Assembly (NCBI GenBank): GCA_964036315.1 | Contig: OZ038508.1 | Location: forward strand, 46,462,629 to 46,526,628 | Length of the DNA stretch: 64,000 nt | Origin: Acanthosepion esculentum | Lineage: Eukaryota > Mollusca > Cephalopoda > Sepiida > Sepiidae | Direction: 5' to 3' | Part shown: in pieces, positions 20,431 to 32,099 of the stretch | Layout: each line of letters opens with the position of its first letter | Numbering within the stretch: the first letter of the stretch is position 1 | Notes under the pieces: model-generated | Databases searched by the model: none | Told to the model about the DNA's origin: nothing | Seen by the model: the letters and a program-made list of their open reading frames with translations, nothing else | Program-made: the position numbers and the translations under genes

Positions 20431-21390
20431 TAGAATGGTTTGATCGAAATGCTACGCTGAATAATATAATATAGCATTATCTCATAAATGATGATAAACG
20501 GCTCTGGCTCTCCTGAGTGTTACACTGTTTCACGCAAAGTTTATCAGACAAAACTTTGTGACACGAACCAAAAAAGATAAAGATATTAGTCGGAATTTAT
20601 ATCTTTTGGGTATTTTACTACGCGGGAATCTATCTATCTAAACGCATTACTTGTGTATATGTTTATATAATTACGTATATAATAGACGCAAGAGAGAGCT
20701 GGAGAGAAAGATAAAGACAGATAAAGTGAGAGTGAGAGAAAAGAGAGTGAGAGCAAAAGAAGCTCCTACAGGGCAATGTTTTAAATTAAATCAACTCGTC
20801 GTACAATAGTCCTAATCTAATTATGGATACATCAGACGCACGCCCTTTGACTACAGTAGTACAATCTCATTACAAATACATTTCAGGTGAAAAGAGTAAA
20901 AAAAAAAACAACAAAAGAAAATGTAAAAAATAAAAATAATTGCAAAAATTCAAACTAGTCGGTACAAAAATATCACGTGTAGACACGATATATACCTTAA
21001 TGCAAGTTTGATTAAAAACGAAAGACAAGGACTTTTATATCCAATCTTTTTCTTTAATTTTTTTTTTGTTTAACTGGCCATATGTCTGGATCCAATGAAT
21101 GGAAATATTTCCGAAAATGTTTTTGATCAACGACTTTCAACTATACAACTGCACTATTTACACAGTTAGAACTATTCCCCCATCTTTATTGACATATTCA
21201 CAGCGACTCCTGCCTTCTTCAGCTGATATACATTGGATACATGAACCAAACCAATTATTTCGTCCACAGGGTTAGAGTGCTCTAGTTCCACGTGCCATGC
21301 CCTTTCTGGATATCTCAGTTTCAGTTACTTTTGCTTACCTCTGCTGTGGCTCGGTACTGAAATCACAACTCTTTAGTTCAAGTTACTGGA
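20431..21390. other. Unassigned DNA with purine-rich stretch
   Basis: GAGA-rich run at 20690-20765. At 21205-21225 GCCTTCTTCAGCTGATAT resembles an antisense SINE-2 tail start. Nothing else recognised. Confidence 0.4.
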
Positions 21391-21454
21391 TTACTTCAGC
21401 CAACGCCTTGATGACAATAAAGATAAGAGCAACAGTAAATAGTGTAAACAGTTG

Positions 21455-21455
<1 letters not shown>
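21391..21455 (+). repeat. SINE tail fragment
   Basis: CTTGATGACAATAAAGATAA, GAGCAACAGTAAATAGTGTA and AACAGTTGCAATA match the 3' tails at 31940-31985 and 39365-39410. It runs directly into (TA)n. Confidence 0.5.

Positions 21456-21527
<72 letters not shown>
21456..21527. repeat. (TA)n microsatellite
   Basis: About 72 bp of TA between a SINE tail and a PLE end. Confidence 0.95.
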
Positions 21528-21528
<1 letters not shown>

Positions 21529-21815
21529 CATTAAAAACGACTGACAAGGTGCTTTTATTTAGTTTTTTATATAATTTCTCGTGCGATCTAATAAAGTTTT
21601 TCTTTTCAGAGGATGAATTATATAAAAATTGTTCGAATGTTCTTATTTTCCGAGCGCTTTCGGCTATACATTTAGCCATTATCAAGTATTATATATCAAC
21701 TGTTAGAATTAGAAATAGTTTGTTATGTGTATGTTTTATATAGTGATTCATTTTTTTGTTTCAAAACACGGTCAAGATATTATGTCCATGTTCAAAGTTA
21801 ATATTATTAATATAA
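21525..21815 (-). repeat. PLE 3'-end segment, copy 1
   Basis: Minus strand contains a short coding-like piece (CIAESARKIRTFEQFLYNS), the hairpin motif ATGGCTAAATGTATAGCCGA followed by AAGCGCTC, and TCTCGTGCGATCTAATAAAG on the plus strand. Homologous over about 270 bp to 51525-51800, down to AACACGGTCAAGATATT. Its outer 95 bp is repeated inverted at 21812-21907. Confidence 0.75.
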
Positions 21816-21907
21816 TTTATCCTCTGAAAAGAAATACTTTATTAGATCGCACGAGAAATTATATAAAAAACTAAATAAAAGCACCTTGTCAGTCGTTTTT
21901 AATGAAA
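21812..21907 (+). repeat. Inverted arm of the PLE end
   Basis: Reverse complement matches 21526-21620 with only a few differences (CATTAAAAACGACTGACAAG ... GATCTAATAAAG). Penelope-like elements often carry partial copies of their ends in inverted orientation (family knowledge). Confidence 0.85.
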
Positions 21908-22445
21908 TGTGCTTGAAAGAAGGATTGCTGCCTAAATTCACAAAAAAAAAATATATATATATATATATGCTTTCATTACATTTTAAGAAATAGAAATGAA
22001 TGATATACCAAAGTCCGTAGCACACTCACAATATTAGATTTCTTCCATGGAGCTAGAGATGCTGTTGATTTTAGACATTTATCCGTGTCAATTCACCGCC
22101 TTGCATCTAATCTTGCCGTAGGTTAGTGTATTCAAATTATATACTTAACTTCCGCAGATAAGTGATATTGAGGTTGATACCTTGCCCATTAGAAATTTTC
22201 ACTAAAAACAGAAAATGACTGGACCTAATAGAGGAACATATAGCTTCATTCATTCAAAAACAAAATATTCCTTTATAGTTAATTAAACTTTTTGTTCAAT
22301 TTGTGTCTTTAAATGTATTTAATTTGCATCAGGCTTGCAAAAAATAAAACCACTAAGTATTGACACACAAGATACTAATATATTTGATTTCAGCAGAATA
22401 AATTGACCAACTGTGTATGTATGTATATATATATATATATATATA

Positions 22446-22545
22446 ACTGAACGTTCTCTAAATGTGCAAAGAAATCATGTTTAGTTCTCTCAGTTTTCCT
22501 CTCGTGGATATTTAATTTTAAATCGTCGTTTGAAATTTCTTCTTT
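22446..22545. repeat. Direct repeat, left copy
   Basis: Begins ACTGAACGTTCTCTAAATGT and ends GAAATTTCTTCTTTAT. The right copy is offset by exactly 193 bp with one visible mismatch (GTTCTC versus GTCCTC). Confidence 0.95.
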
Positions 22546-22567
22546 ATATATATATCAATATCTACAT

Positions 22568-22569
<2 letters not shown>

Positions 22570-22638
<69 letters not shown>
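22570..22638. repeat. (TA)n between the direct repeats
   Basis: About 69 bp of TA. A shorter TA tract (22425-22445) also precedes the left copy, so the duplicated unit is (TA)n plus about 100 bp. Confidence 0.95.
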
Positions 22639-22639
<1 letters not shown>

Positions 22640-22741
22640 CTGAACGTTCTCTAAATGTGCAAAGAAATCATGTTTAGTCCTCTCAGTTTTCCTCTCGTGG
22701 ATATTTAATTTTAAATCGTCGTTTGAAATTTCTTCTTTATA
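22639..22741. repeat. Direct repeat, right copy
   Basis: Same sequence as 22446-22545. The two copies diverge immediately after TTCTTTAT. Confidence 0.95.
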
Positions 22742-22839
22742 CCGAGATAATGTTCAAAACGACATCCATGCGTAATTCTTCATTCTATCTATTTTATAGT
22801 CGTCAGCAGTTCTAAAATACACGGGTTGATTTCCAATTC

Positions 22840-22990
22840 TGGTCAAGTTAGTTAACTGACTTCCCACAAATACCCTCGGAAAAGGTAAGAATCTGTCTTC
22901 CCTCGCCCAAATATAGGTTAAGTAGTAAGTCAGTCTGGGATATCTAGCCTTGGTTTGGAAACAAATCTAACAGAATGAAAACTCTGAATT
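22840..22990 (+). repeat. SINE-3, most complete copy
   Basis: TTCCAATTCTGGTCAAGTTA, ACCCTCGGAAAAGGTAAGAA, TCTGTCTTCCCTCGCCCAAA, TATAGGTTAAGTAGTAAG and CTGGGATATCTAGCC, in the order seen in the fragments at 6925, 7640 and 17176. Confidence 0.65.
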
Positions 22991-23039
22991 CAAGGTCCAA
23001 CCGCCTGTAATTGTACAAAGATGGGTAGATATTTGCGAT

Positions 23040-23890
23040 GTCATCAGTTCCCAACTATGTATTTATGCAGATGCCACTACCATTTACTCATGTTTCAGTA
23101 GAAATTCTGACAGATCTGACAAAGTAAACATGACAGGACCTCCACTCAGTGATTAACTGGGGAAGAAAATGACTTGTAAATTTTAACACCTCCAAAACAT
23201 AACCGCTTTCATTTAACGACCACAGAGAAGCTTTTCTATCTGCCATCAGCATGCCTGTCGCTAAAATGCAGTAGAGCCGCACACTGCGCCTACTTGGCTT
23301 CACGTTTTCCACTGACATTAAGTGGAGCGATTACATCGAATCCATAGCGGCATCTATTGCAAGGAAATTTTGGTCACTGTGTTTCCGCAGAAATTTTTTT
23401 CTCGTCAGAATCCATCTTGCACATTTACAAATCTACCATTCGTCCTTGCATTGAATACTGTTGTCATATCCGGTCTGTTGTACATCTCGAGATACTTGGC
23501 AAAATCCAAAGAAGAATCCGTAATGTAATCGATACTTACCAGGCATCTCGTCTTCAGTCACTTTCTCACTCTGTCTTTTCTACAAGTTTATTCTTTGGCA
23601 ACTTCTCTGACGAGCATTTTTTTACTAGTACCGGGACTACCTGAATTGAAGCGTCCTGCTCGATTGGCAACTAGGTCTCACCATTTTCCTAATGAATTAG
23701 CTAAATGCAGCCGCTTCTACTCAAATAGTTTTATCGCACTTCCTACCTGTGGAAAATCTCTTCCGTTTCACTGCTTCCCGGGTAACTACAATCTTCAAAA
23801 CTGTAAATGCAACACCTATCCTCCCTATACTCAGTCTTCTCTTTCACTTTCAATACATGTAACACTCTGCGTACTAGGCGCATTTCCGCA
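23040..23890 (+). pseudogene. L-A LINE reverse transcriptase, palm to C-terminus
   Basis: Plus strand, several frames: IYADATTIYSCFSRNSD (catalytic YADD degraded to YADA, about 23065-23110), WGKKMTCKF, WSDYIESIA region, FFSSESILHIYKSTIRPCI then EYCCHIRSVVHLEILGKIQ (23395-23510), RIRNVI, SRLQSLSHSVFSTSLFFGN, ARLATRSHHF, CSRFYSNSFIALPTCGKSL and FPGNYNLQN. It covers the second half of the RT and the whole C-terminal domain, with about four frameshifts and loss of the second catalytic aspartate. Reverse transcription is the ancestral role. This copy is the reference for the other L-A fragments in the window. Confidence 0.8.
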
Positions 23891-24010
23891 TTGCTTTTTG
23901 GTGAAATAATTTTAAAAGAGGACAGGTACTCAGTGTCAAAAACTAAACGAATAAAATGCGATAGTTTTCAACTTTTCATAATCCCATTGACGACAAATCA
24001 TCCAGAATAC

Positions 24011-24620
24011 TGTTGACCCTAATAGGCATTCGGTGGATTGTTTGATGTATAAATACCTGTAATGTCACAGTTCATAAGCTGACGGATATATTCAGTCTGG
24101 TTTTCTTCATCTAAAAAAATAAACGACATATTATGCCTGTCCCTCCCTGTGCTCTAAACCCCTCTAACCCGGGCGTAACTTGCTCTACATGGACATGTAA
24201 TACGTTTTTGGAATCAGGATGAACACCGGGATTGAAAATCTGCCATTCATCTGGTCCTTAAATATCCAGTATTTGTGTTCGGGTGATGAGGCAACAGTTA
24301 AAAATTCAAATTTTAAAATAAATGAAAAAAATAAAGTGATTTTATTTTTAAAAAAATTATATTGAGTTTAAAATAACGCAAGAACTTTGTGAATCTAAGT
24401 AAAATAGTTTAAATCCAGTTTGAAATATCTCCAAAACTTTGTGAATTGAGCAAAACAATTTTATTTCTTCAAAATGCCAAGGAATCCGAGTTAATTTGAA
24501 GGGTTTCTTGGCATGTGGATTTGACGTTCCGCAGTTTGTGATTTGAGGGAATTCAAGTCAATTGAACTTCCACGGAATTTGTGATTTAAAAGAACTCAGT
24601 TTTCGGCATGAATTGGAATT
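24011..24620. other. Unassigned DNA with weak internal repetition
   Basis: ACTTTGTGAATCTAAG, ACTTTGTGAATTGAG, GTTTGTGATTTGAGG and ATTTGTGATTTAAAAG recur irregularly between 24371 and 24590. This is too irregular to define a unit. No gene. Confidence 0.45.
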
Positions 24621-24628
24621 TTAGGTTC

Positions 24629-25410
24629 AACCCCGTTTGGGTGTTTGCACCTTCCTTGATGTAGTTGTGTCATGCATATATTGATTTGCTCAATATTAAT
24701 TTTAACCTCTACTTTACTTTTCTTCCTTATTGTTTATTGCAAAATTTGTTAATTCTATTTGACTGACATTTCTGTCAATTACGTCTAACCATGGTCAATT
24801 TATTTACATTGGCCCATCATGATGCTCAAAGTTCACACTTGTTCGTTGGATATAAAAACTAACACCCAATCTTGTAGCTTACGGTGTTACTTATCCGGTT
24901 AGCGAGCCACTACTGTTTATACTAATGACAATAGGCTGCCGAGAACTAATTATAAACACTTGCTATTGTCTTTTATGAAGCTGTTTCTTTTCACACTGAC
25001 TATGGATTAAATAATTGAGTTGATTAATTTATTTAAACTAATTTACAAGAATGCTCAGCACCCCATCTTTCACAAGTTTTCGTGGCATTTTGTTGTTATA
25101 AGAGGAAAGGTATTTGTCGAACGCCACGGTTGTCTACTTAAGAAATAATGTATTAAATAATCAACGAAATTTTCTCTTATAACAACAAAATGCCACGAAG
25201 GCCTGTGAAAGATGGGGTGTTGAACATTCTTGTAAATTAGTTTAAATAAATTAATCAACTAGTTAATCCATAGTCAGAATTAACATATTTTGCAATTCAC
25301 AATGAGAAAGAAAAGTAAAGTAGAAGTTAAAATTAATATTGAGCAAATCAATATATGCATGACACAACTACATCCAGGAAGGTGCTAACACCCAAAAGGG
25401 GTTGCAGACA
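24629..25410. repeat. Large inverted repeat with an interrupted left arm
   Basis: The right arm (25163-25410) is the reverse complement of the left arm, which is split into an outer part (24629-24752) and an inner part (24999-25108). Matching words include TGTAGTTGTGTCATGCATAT, TTTAAACTAATTTACAAGAA and TGGCATTTTGTTGTTATAAG. The loop is about 55 bp. The left arm holds about 245 bp (24753-24998) absent from the right arm, a later insertion. Could be a foldback element or two head-to-head copies of one repeat. Confidence 0.9.
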
Positions 25411-26099
25411 ATAATATTAGTTTCAAGACAAGAAAGAACACGACTAAATCTGATGAGACGGAAAAGTGACTTATCTTATTGTCTAGGAAAAAATTCCAGT
25501 ATGCATCTGTATGTTTTTTTTCTATAATTTATTTTTATTAGGGTGGGGGGACGACTTTTTTTGCTGTTATTCGACTTTGTGTTGGAACCAACAGCCACTA
25601 ACTACGAAAATTAGAATATTTTAAAATCATATTAGTATATTTAATGTTGACTTTTGAAGGCAAGCATTATTAATTAGATTAGATGTTTTGCAAAAGAACG
25701 TCAAACATTTTCAAAAATTATATCTAAACACATATTCTAGCACATAGAAATAATTGGAAATTACCTCTCAGAAAAATTTCGTCTGGAAATTCAATACTTT
25801 ATCGTTGGAAGAGATTACTGTAAATTGAATTTCGAGTATCAGATGTAGAGATTTCCAAAGGCAAATATCTGCTTACAATTCCCAAGCGTTCATTATAATG
25901 GTTACAATTCACTGAGACACCATAAAGAATTCTATAATGCAATGAATAACACAATGGACTGTTTAGCAAGAGACGTGTGATAGATGACACTCATCTCGAA
26001 AGTCGTTGAACATCATTTGTTTATTTTGGGTTAAACTGGTTTTTCTTTTACCAAAAAAACGAAAACATTTACAGTTTTGTAAATTTTCAGTCCTATTTT
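25411..26099. other. Unassigned AT-rich DNA
   Basis: No feature recognised. Confidence 0.4.
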
Positions 26100-26515
26100 C
26101 ACTGTCCTGTGTAAGACAATAAACGACATCAATGTCCTGGGTATGACGATAAACTACATCCGCGTCCTGGGTAAGACGATAAACTACGTCCAACAGCAAG
26201 GCCTCTGATCAGACGGTTTTGATGAGCGTGGAACCTCCTCTTAACTGCTGGTGTTCCCAGGTTCGCCCTGACTCTGGTAGCACTTGTTAGAGTCCCAACT
26301 ATGGGTAAATAGTTAGCCCCCAAACTGGAGTCAAAACACTATGAAAGTGTACAAAGGGGTTTTACTCCCATAAATATTTTATCAAAATATTACCAGCAAT
26401 AAATTTTCGGAGAAAAATTGTTCGCAGCTATATATTTTAAAAATATATCTTGTCGTCATTTATTAACCCAGTAAGTGTGATATGCTGTAAAACAAAATAA
26501 ACCAAACCGAAATAA
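26100..26515 (+). repeat. VC retroposon copy F, sense
   Basis: 5' 30-bp units (GTATGACGATAAACTACATC, CGCGTCCTGGGTAAGACG), GGCCTCTGATCAGACGG, CTTAACTGCTGGTGTTCCCA, GTTAGAGTCCCAACTATGGG, ACACTATGAAAGTG, decayed internal repeats (ATATTACCAGCAATAAATTT), then GTGATATGCTGTAAAACAAA and a tail AATAAACCAAACCGAAATAA. Possible short direct repeat CCTATT at both outer edges. Confidence 0.8.
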
Positions 26516-26984
26516 ACCTATTCCCATAGGATCGTCTCACCGAAAAAGTTAAAAAGATCTGGCGAATTTAAATCTGCTTGTATTACCTTGCTTTAAAAAA
26601 CACGTTCTAACGTCCATTGTTATTCTGTTTATTTCTAATAATGGCATTAGTGGACTGTTCGACTAAATTACACATGTGTATGAACATTTTCTTGTACTTC
26701 CTAAATACTACCCAGTAACTAGCTAATCCGTGCACTAAATCGTTACCTCCGACTATTTGACGATGTCATAAGGGGATATCTACGGATATTTTAATGTCGT
26801 AGAACTCCAGTTAACACACCTCTTTTGAACAGGAGTAGACGTTTATCCCTTGTTTCCTGTTTGTTTACGATTGAGTTTTTATAAAGTTTGCTTCATCTCT
26901 GCACTCCTAACGTCTGCGACTGAACTCTGAAATTGTATTCGCTAATTAAATCTTGACCTCTACAAATCTAGAATTAGCTGTCTA
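26516..26984. other. Unassigned DNA
   Basis: No feature recognised. Confidence 0.4.
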
Positions 26985-27085
26985 TCTTTCCTGTTATCTT
27001 GCCCTTTCTTACGCTAATACAACTCCACGTCGTAACACTCTACTTTGAGTGGCCCTTGGGTCTTGGGTGAATAGCAGTAAAGAAA
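26985..27085 (-). repeat. Interspersed repeat E2, copy 2
   Basis: Reverse complement contains GGGCCACTCAAAGTAGAGTG and TTACGACGTGGAGTTGTATT, matching 5705-5790. Confidence 0.55.
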
Positions 27086-27094
27086 AAAACTAAC

Positions 27095-27185
27095 CATGAG
27101 GTTATTCAATCATTAACTTAAGAATTATGATTCATCCGAAAATTCAAATATGAAATCCGTGAAATTTTATTTAGATATTTCTAGT
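27095..27185 (+). repeat. Interspersed repeat E4, copy 2
   Basis: TCATTAACTTAAGAATTATG then ATTCATCCGAAAATTC, matching 15560-15595. Confidence 0.6.
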
Positions 27186-27901
27186 AAATATATTGTTTTA
27201 AACGTTGGGGTAGGTTGATTTTCTAAGCTCAACTTAGATGTGACACATGGCCGAAAGTGCGGGACACCCAGTGAAGTAATAACGTTGGGATAAGAGTATT
27301 AAGAACCACCTACAAATTAAAATAAATGCGTTACAGGATCATAGGTGTTATTTTAGGATAATGGTTTATATGACTGTCCTGTTACAACAATGCAAAACCT
27401 GTATGAAAAACGAGTCAAATTCTACTTCTTCATTGGAGAGATAAATATTTCCAGGCATATTTCATTATATTATCCTTTGTTTTGTCTTTAATATGTGATA
27501 ATTCGTTCGGCTTTCACCGGACAATAGCTCATTTGATGCATGCGCCGTAACTGTCTTTCTCTGCACAGCCGTTTGGGATATGAAACATGATTGAAACTTG
27601 CGATGCTTTTGTCCGTGGAGAGTTATTTTCTTTTCGCTTACTTTTCTTTTTAATCAATTTACATTTTAGCTGCAAGTTTTTCCTTCCTGGAACGTTTATT
27701 CATCATATTGTTTTAAAATATATTTCTAACCCGACATTATTTCTCTGAAAACGGCTTCACTTTAACCACTTCGATTTTCAGATCCAATATGTCAACCTCT
27801 TCTTTTTCGATACATGTATGACGAGAAAAAATAACAAGATAAAACATTCGATATCACTGATTCTCCTTCCTGCACGTAACGCTTAATTCAATTGTTCAGA
27901 A
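27186..27901. other. Unassigned DNA
   Basis: No feature recognised up to the Helitron boundary. Confidence 0.4.
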
Positions 27902-27922
27902 TCTCTATCTATAAAAGGCATG

Positions 27923-27996
<74 letters not shown>

Positions 27997-28704
27997 CGAA
28001 TGCACGGCCGCAATTTTCAACGGATTTGAACCAAAATTTACATTCACGTGCTCCAAGTTAGCAGGAAGGCCAAAACCGACTTTACATTTCCCAACTCCCA
28101 TAGACAGTGGAAATAATCGATTTTTTCATGCTTCTACGGCAGTTTTCATGTAGTTTGCGGCCATTTTCTACTAGCCAGAGTGAGAGCCTATAGCTGGCTG
28201 CCACGAATAGGCAGGAAGATTCTATTGGCCAGCTTGAGAGCCAACAGCTGAAAGACACGAATGTTAACTAAAACAAATCGATAGCTGCATTCGTCACAAA
28301 TGGGAAAAAATTCAATCTGCATGGCACTTTACTCCAATTGGCTCATTCGCTTGCTTAAACTCAACGTTGATTCTGATTCTGCAGAACTGGGTAGGGCGTG
28401 AAAAAGTATTTGTTGTTAACATTCTTTTTTCATTCGGTTTTTCCAGTTACGAGTCCTTGTTTAAAGCTGATTTTTTGTGTTCATTTTGTTTAGTTCTTTT
28501 TTCATAATATATTTCCTGTTTAGTATAGAGCTTAGAAAAAAGTCGGAGTGTGAGATAGGCAAGAAGTAAGGCATGTAGCAACATCAGCACGGCAAAGGGC
28601 ACTCCTTTAAAGGCAAGGAAGAGCAAAAATACTTTAAGTCCAGTGATAGCGATTGCTGTACGATTTTTGAATGAAGCACGGGCAACGCCGGGCCATCCTG
28701 CTAG
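27902..28704 (+). mobile_element. Non-autonomous Helitron with both termini
   Basis: The 5' end TCTCTATCTATAAAAGGCAT starts with TC directly after an A. The 3' end GGCAACGCCGGGCCATCCTG followed by CTAG is directly followed by T: the TC...CTAG structure inserted between A and T that defines Helitrons. A GC-rich imperfect hairpin (CACGG...CCGGG) precedes CTAG. A (TG)n tract (27924-27994) sits just inside the 5' end. The 803 bp encode no Rep/helicase. A second, 3'-truncated copy is at 37468-37965. Confidence 0.9.
27924..27994. repeat. (TG)n inside the Helitron
   Basis: About 70 bp of TG, 22 bases from the Helitron 5' end. The second copy has a (CA)n tract at the same position, so the tract travels with the element. 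Confidence 0.95.
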
Positions 28705-28829
28705 TATATTATAACTATTATTGGGCATTGAATTTCATTATTATTACTTCGTTATTATTTACGCACGTTAAATTGTTTACTAGAAAATCATTTCAAAACG
28801 TGTTCTTTAAAACGTCAAACCGTCTTCAC

Positions 28830-28890
28830 GCTATTCTTGATGAATGCAGTGTCGCGACGCGGAAATCCAAAGGCGTGTTTGGATGCCCGA
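28830..28890 (+). repeat. PLE-like tail motif
   Basis: CTTGATGAATGCAGTGTCG ... GGATGCCCGAAACATGTC, the hairpin-GAAAC pattern shared by PLE tails in this window. Confidence 0.45.
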
Positions 28891-28894
28891 AACA

Positions 28895-29400
28895 TGTCTA
28901 AGAACCTAAGCATAGTATTAAGAAACAAATAAATTTTGTTAGAAACAAAAGAAAGAGTACTAAACTCTTATGCAACATCAGTCCTCCTATATGCCAGAGG
29001 ATGCTGAAAAATATCCGCACATATGGAGAAGAGACTTGAAAAAACAGAAAATCCATTCTACAAATGCAGACTGAGAATACCATGGACCGAAATTTGTGAG
29101 CAAAATTTAAAGAAAATGGAAACAAAATGGACACTTATACTTAGCATCAGGAAGAGAGCTGACATTTCTAGTGCACATTAAAGGAAAGAGAGCAAGGAAA
29201 ATTTGAGACTCACAAGAGAGATTGGAGGTAATACGCGAAGAGGAAGACAACGTATAACTTTCCTTAGCTTGAGTAAATGAATGGCGGGATAAGGTTCAGG
29301 GAAGATAACAAAAAGACAAAGTTTATTAAGAGCTGCAAAAGACAGGAAATTGTGGAGAGCCATGATCGCCAAACGTCCTGAAAGTTCACGGAATATATCT
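28895..29400 (+). pseudogene. L-B LINE C-terminal fragment
   Basis: Plus-strand pieces in three frames: DAEKYPHIWRRDLKK, RKWKQNGHLYLASGRELT, KGKRARKI, TRRGRQRITFLSLSK, KITKRQSLLRAAKDRKLWR and MIAKRPESS. The order matches the end of the L-B RT (compare 4069-4400). Many frameshifts. Confidence 0.7.
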
Positions 29401-29944
29401 TGTATTATTAATCTACCTGCTTGAATATACCGGTAATTCTATGTTTTATTCTTCACGCAAACCAGTCAAGAAGAACATTGTTGCTCTTTTTTTACTCATA
29501 TATATTACTTTATCTGTTACTTCATTACGCGTGACACGTATCTATCTAAAAAAGTAACAAAACACAACATACCATTAATCTGCGTCTCTTTGCTTTTGAT
29601 CATTTTGTTGTAACGTAGTAAGTGTTACTGAATGAGGAATAACCAAAACGGAGGTTGGAAATTAAAATGGTAATCTTTATAACATCAACACAATACAACA
29701 CTCGCCAGCGCGGTGAAGTAGGTAAACCACTGCTAATTAAACAGCATATATACCTTCACTTACAATAATGTCCAACGTATTTATTAGGATTGGGATATAC
29801 AGATTAGTCTTCATAGGTACGGTATATCATACATTTCTATCTTGATCTCTAACGTAGTTTTAACAAAGTGAAACATCTTAGATTATGATCTATTTCCTAC
29901 TTGTTCTTTATCCTATTATTTTGTCGGATTCCAATCCATACTTG
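29401..29944. other. Unassigned DNA
   Basis: No feature recognised. Confidence 0.4.
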
Positions 29945-30056
<112 letters not shown>

Positions 30057-30059
30057 AGG

Positions 30060-30175
30060 ATGTATAATAGTATCCGAAATAGAAATAAAGATGACGAGAC
30101 AAAGTGGAAAACGTATAAACGACGCGTTTCGCCTACGGCTTTAAGTTTCAGGATCTTCAGGTTAGAATGAATTGT
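30060..30175 (-). repeat. PLE tail
   Basis: Minus strand: ACCTGAAGATCCTGAAACTT, AAAGCCGTAGGCGAAACGCG then TCG, followed by TTTGTCTCGTCATCTTTATT. Typical PLE/SINE tail with the CTGAAGA...GAAACG pattern. It abuts the microsatellite. Confidence 0.6.
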
Positions 30176-30369
30176 ATGTAAGGAAACTGTGATGGCGTTT
30201 TATGAGATTTTTTTTTTAAATTATGGCCTACACTTATACGAAAAAAATTCATGGCATTCTCCTCATGCACAGTTTTGTCTTGAATTCTGACAAGAAGAAG
30301 CCGAATCGCTTCGTTATACTTTTTCCACACTCTCTTTCTCTCTCTCACATAAACACACACGCGCACAAA

Positions 30370-30377
30370 GGCATACA

Positions 30378-30447
<70 letters not shown>

Positions 30448-30456
30448 TGTATGCGT
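30370..30456. repeat. (TA)n with palindromic flanks
   Basis: GCATACATTCATATAT on the left and ATATATGAATGTATGC on the right form a perfect inverted pair around about 65 bp of TA, so the whole block can fold on itself. Confidence 0.9.
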
Positions 30457-30609
30457 TTTATGTTTGTTTTATGTGAATTTAGGAAGAATATACTATTTAA
30501 AAAGATAAACATTCTGTGCCTATTAATTTTAATGATCGACTTTTCAAAGTTAATAATAAGCTTTCTCAGACAATGAGGAAATTTCGTTAGAAATTTTCTG
30601 ATGTTTATA

Positions 30610-30631
30610 TAAATATATATATATACATATG

Positions 30632-30725
<94 letters not shown>
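30610..30725. repeat. (TA)n with CATA/GTAT interruptions
   Basis: TA tract with ACATATGTATG and ACATATATACATAT interruptions, to 30724. Confidence 0.95.
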
Positions 30726-30726
<1 letters not shown>

Positions 30727-31589
30727 ATGTAAGATGAGTACAAATAACATATAATTCCATTGTCCGTAACATTGTGTGTGTGTTTGTGTGTATGAGCATG
30801 TGTATGTATTCATTTGCATAAACCATACCATAATATATTCATATGGCATTTTTTATCTCGCGAGTTACTACTTTGGAGCGCAAATTCTCGTGTGCATACT
30901 CCGTGGACGCTAAAATCTTAACCTCTTCATGCCAAAAGCAATCGCTAATTAATCTCCTTATCTAATCATCGCTTCCTTCTACCTACTTTTATATTCATAT
31001 CGGACACTATATTCTGTAACTCACTACCACGAGAGGCTCTTGAGCCTTTTATTGTCTTGATTTTAGTAGAAATAATCATTAAGTCTGCAGATTAATGATG
31101 AAAAAATGTAGTTATTTTACACAACACCACAAGCGTTAATCATGATATTCATTTTTTCGATTTAATCAATTTGAATTTTAATGTGCATAATTCATTGCTG
31201 AACATTAATCACATGGCCGGAAGATTATAGGTGGAAATTCCCGATCAAATTTCAGCTAATGACTACCTGTCAAGTTTATTGATTCATCTTCGTGTCTATT
31301 ATATAAAGCATAATATTTGCCAAATTCGGGATATCGGCCTAACCAGAGACAGAACCTGAAAGGAAAAGAGAAAACGTATCGGAATTTATAGATGATGAGA
31401 CGAACGATTTGTGGAAAGTATCGTTGACTACTGGTTCTATTCAAAACTAAAGCTATACGTAAGAAAAGTAATAGATTAAAATATCAACAATCATACAGAG
31501 GGAAGACAAAATTAAATGGCACCTTTTATTCAACACTTGATCTCGTGTTCTGACTAGGAAAGAATAAATGATTAAGTTTGCATTAAACG
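30726..31589. other. Unassigned DNA
   Basis: No feature recognised. Confidence 0.4.
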
Positions 31590-31675
31590 GGTATTGAACT
31601 CACACTCTTTGGGTCCTGTCACTGGATATAACCAACGACTTTATCAAATGTGCCATGTGTCCTTGAGAACATTTC
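31590..31675 (-). repeat. tRNA-like SINE head, antisense
   Basis: The reverse complement reads ATGGCACATTTGATAAAGTC, GTTGGTTATATCCAGTGACA and GAGTGTGAGTTCAATACCCG, with A-box and B-box-like words at tRNA spacing. It resembles the SINE-1 heads. Confidence 0.55.
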
Positions 31676-32030
31676 TGGGTATTATAAACCTAATGTCTTC
31701 AGCAACCATTTTTACCAGTGCTCATATTGCAATTTTGTGCTGTTATCATTGCATGGTTAAGGCAGTGGAGAACTTTCAGAAGGAAATTAACAGGAGATAA
31801 CTAATAACTGACATCCATTAAACATGGCACGTGGAACTAGAACAGTCTACCCCAGTGAGCGAAATAAAGGGTTCAGTTCGACATTCCAACCACCTGAAGA
31901 AGGCCGGAGCGTACAAGGGCCGAAACGTTGTGAAAGATTTGACGACAAAGATGAGGACAATAGTCCGTATAATGTAAATAAAATACATTTTATTTATAAA
32001 ATATCAAAGCTATATTGTAACTGTTATTTT
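31676..32030 (+). repeat. SINE-1/SINE-2 mosaic
   Basis: SINE-1-like body (AAGGAAATTAACAGGAGATA, TAATAACTGACATCCA at 31780-31820), then a SINE-2 part: GGGTTCAGTTCGACATTCCA, CCTGAAGAAGGCCGGAGCGT, GGGCCGAAACGTTGTGAAAG, GACGACAAAGATGAGGACA and TAGTCCGTATAATGTAAAT. It has the clearest GGCC/GGCC hairpin of this tail type. Confidence 0.65.
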
Positions 32031-32099
32031 TGACCACATGGATTAACTAGTTCCAAAGAGAAAATGGTTTAAATTATAATTTGATTTTGTTGTAATAAA

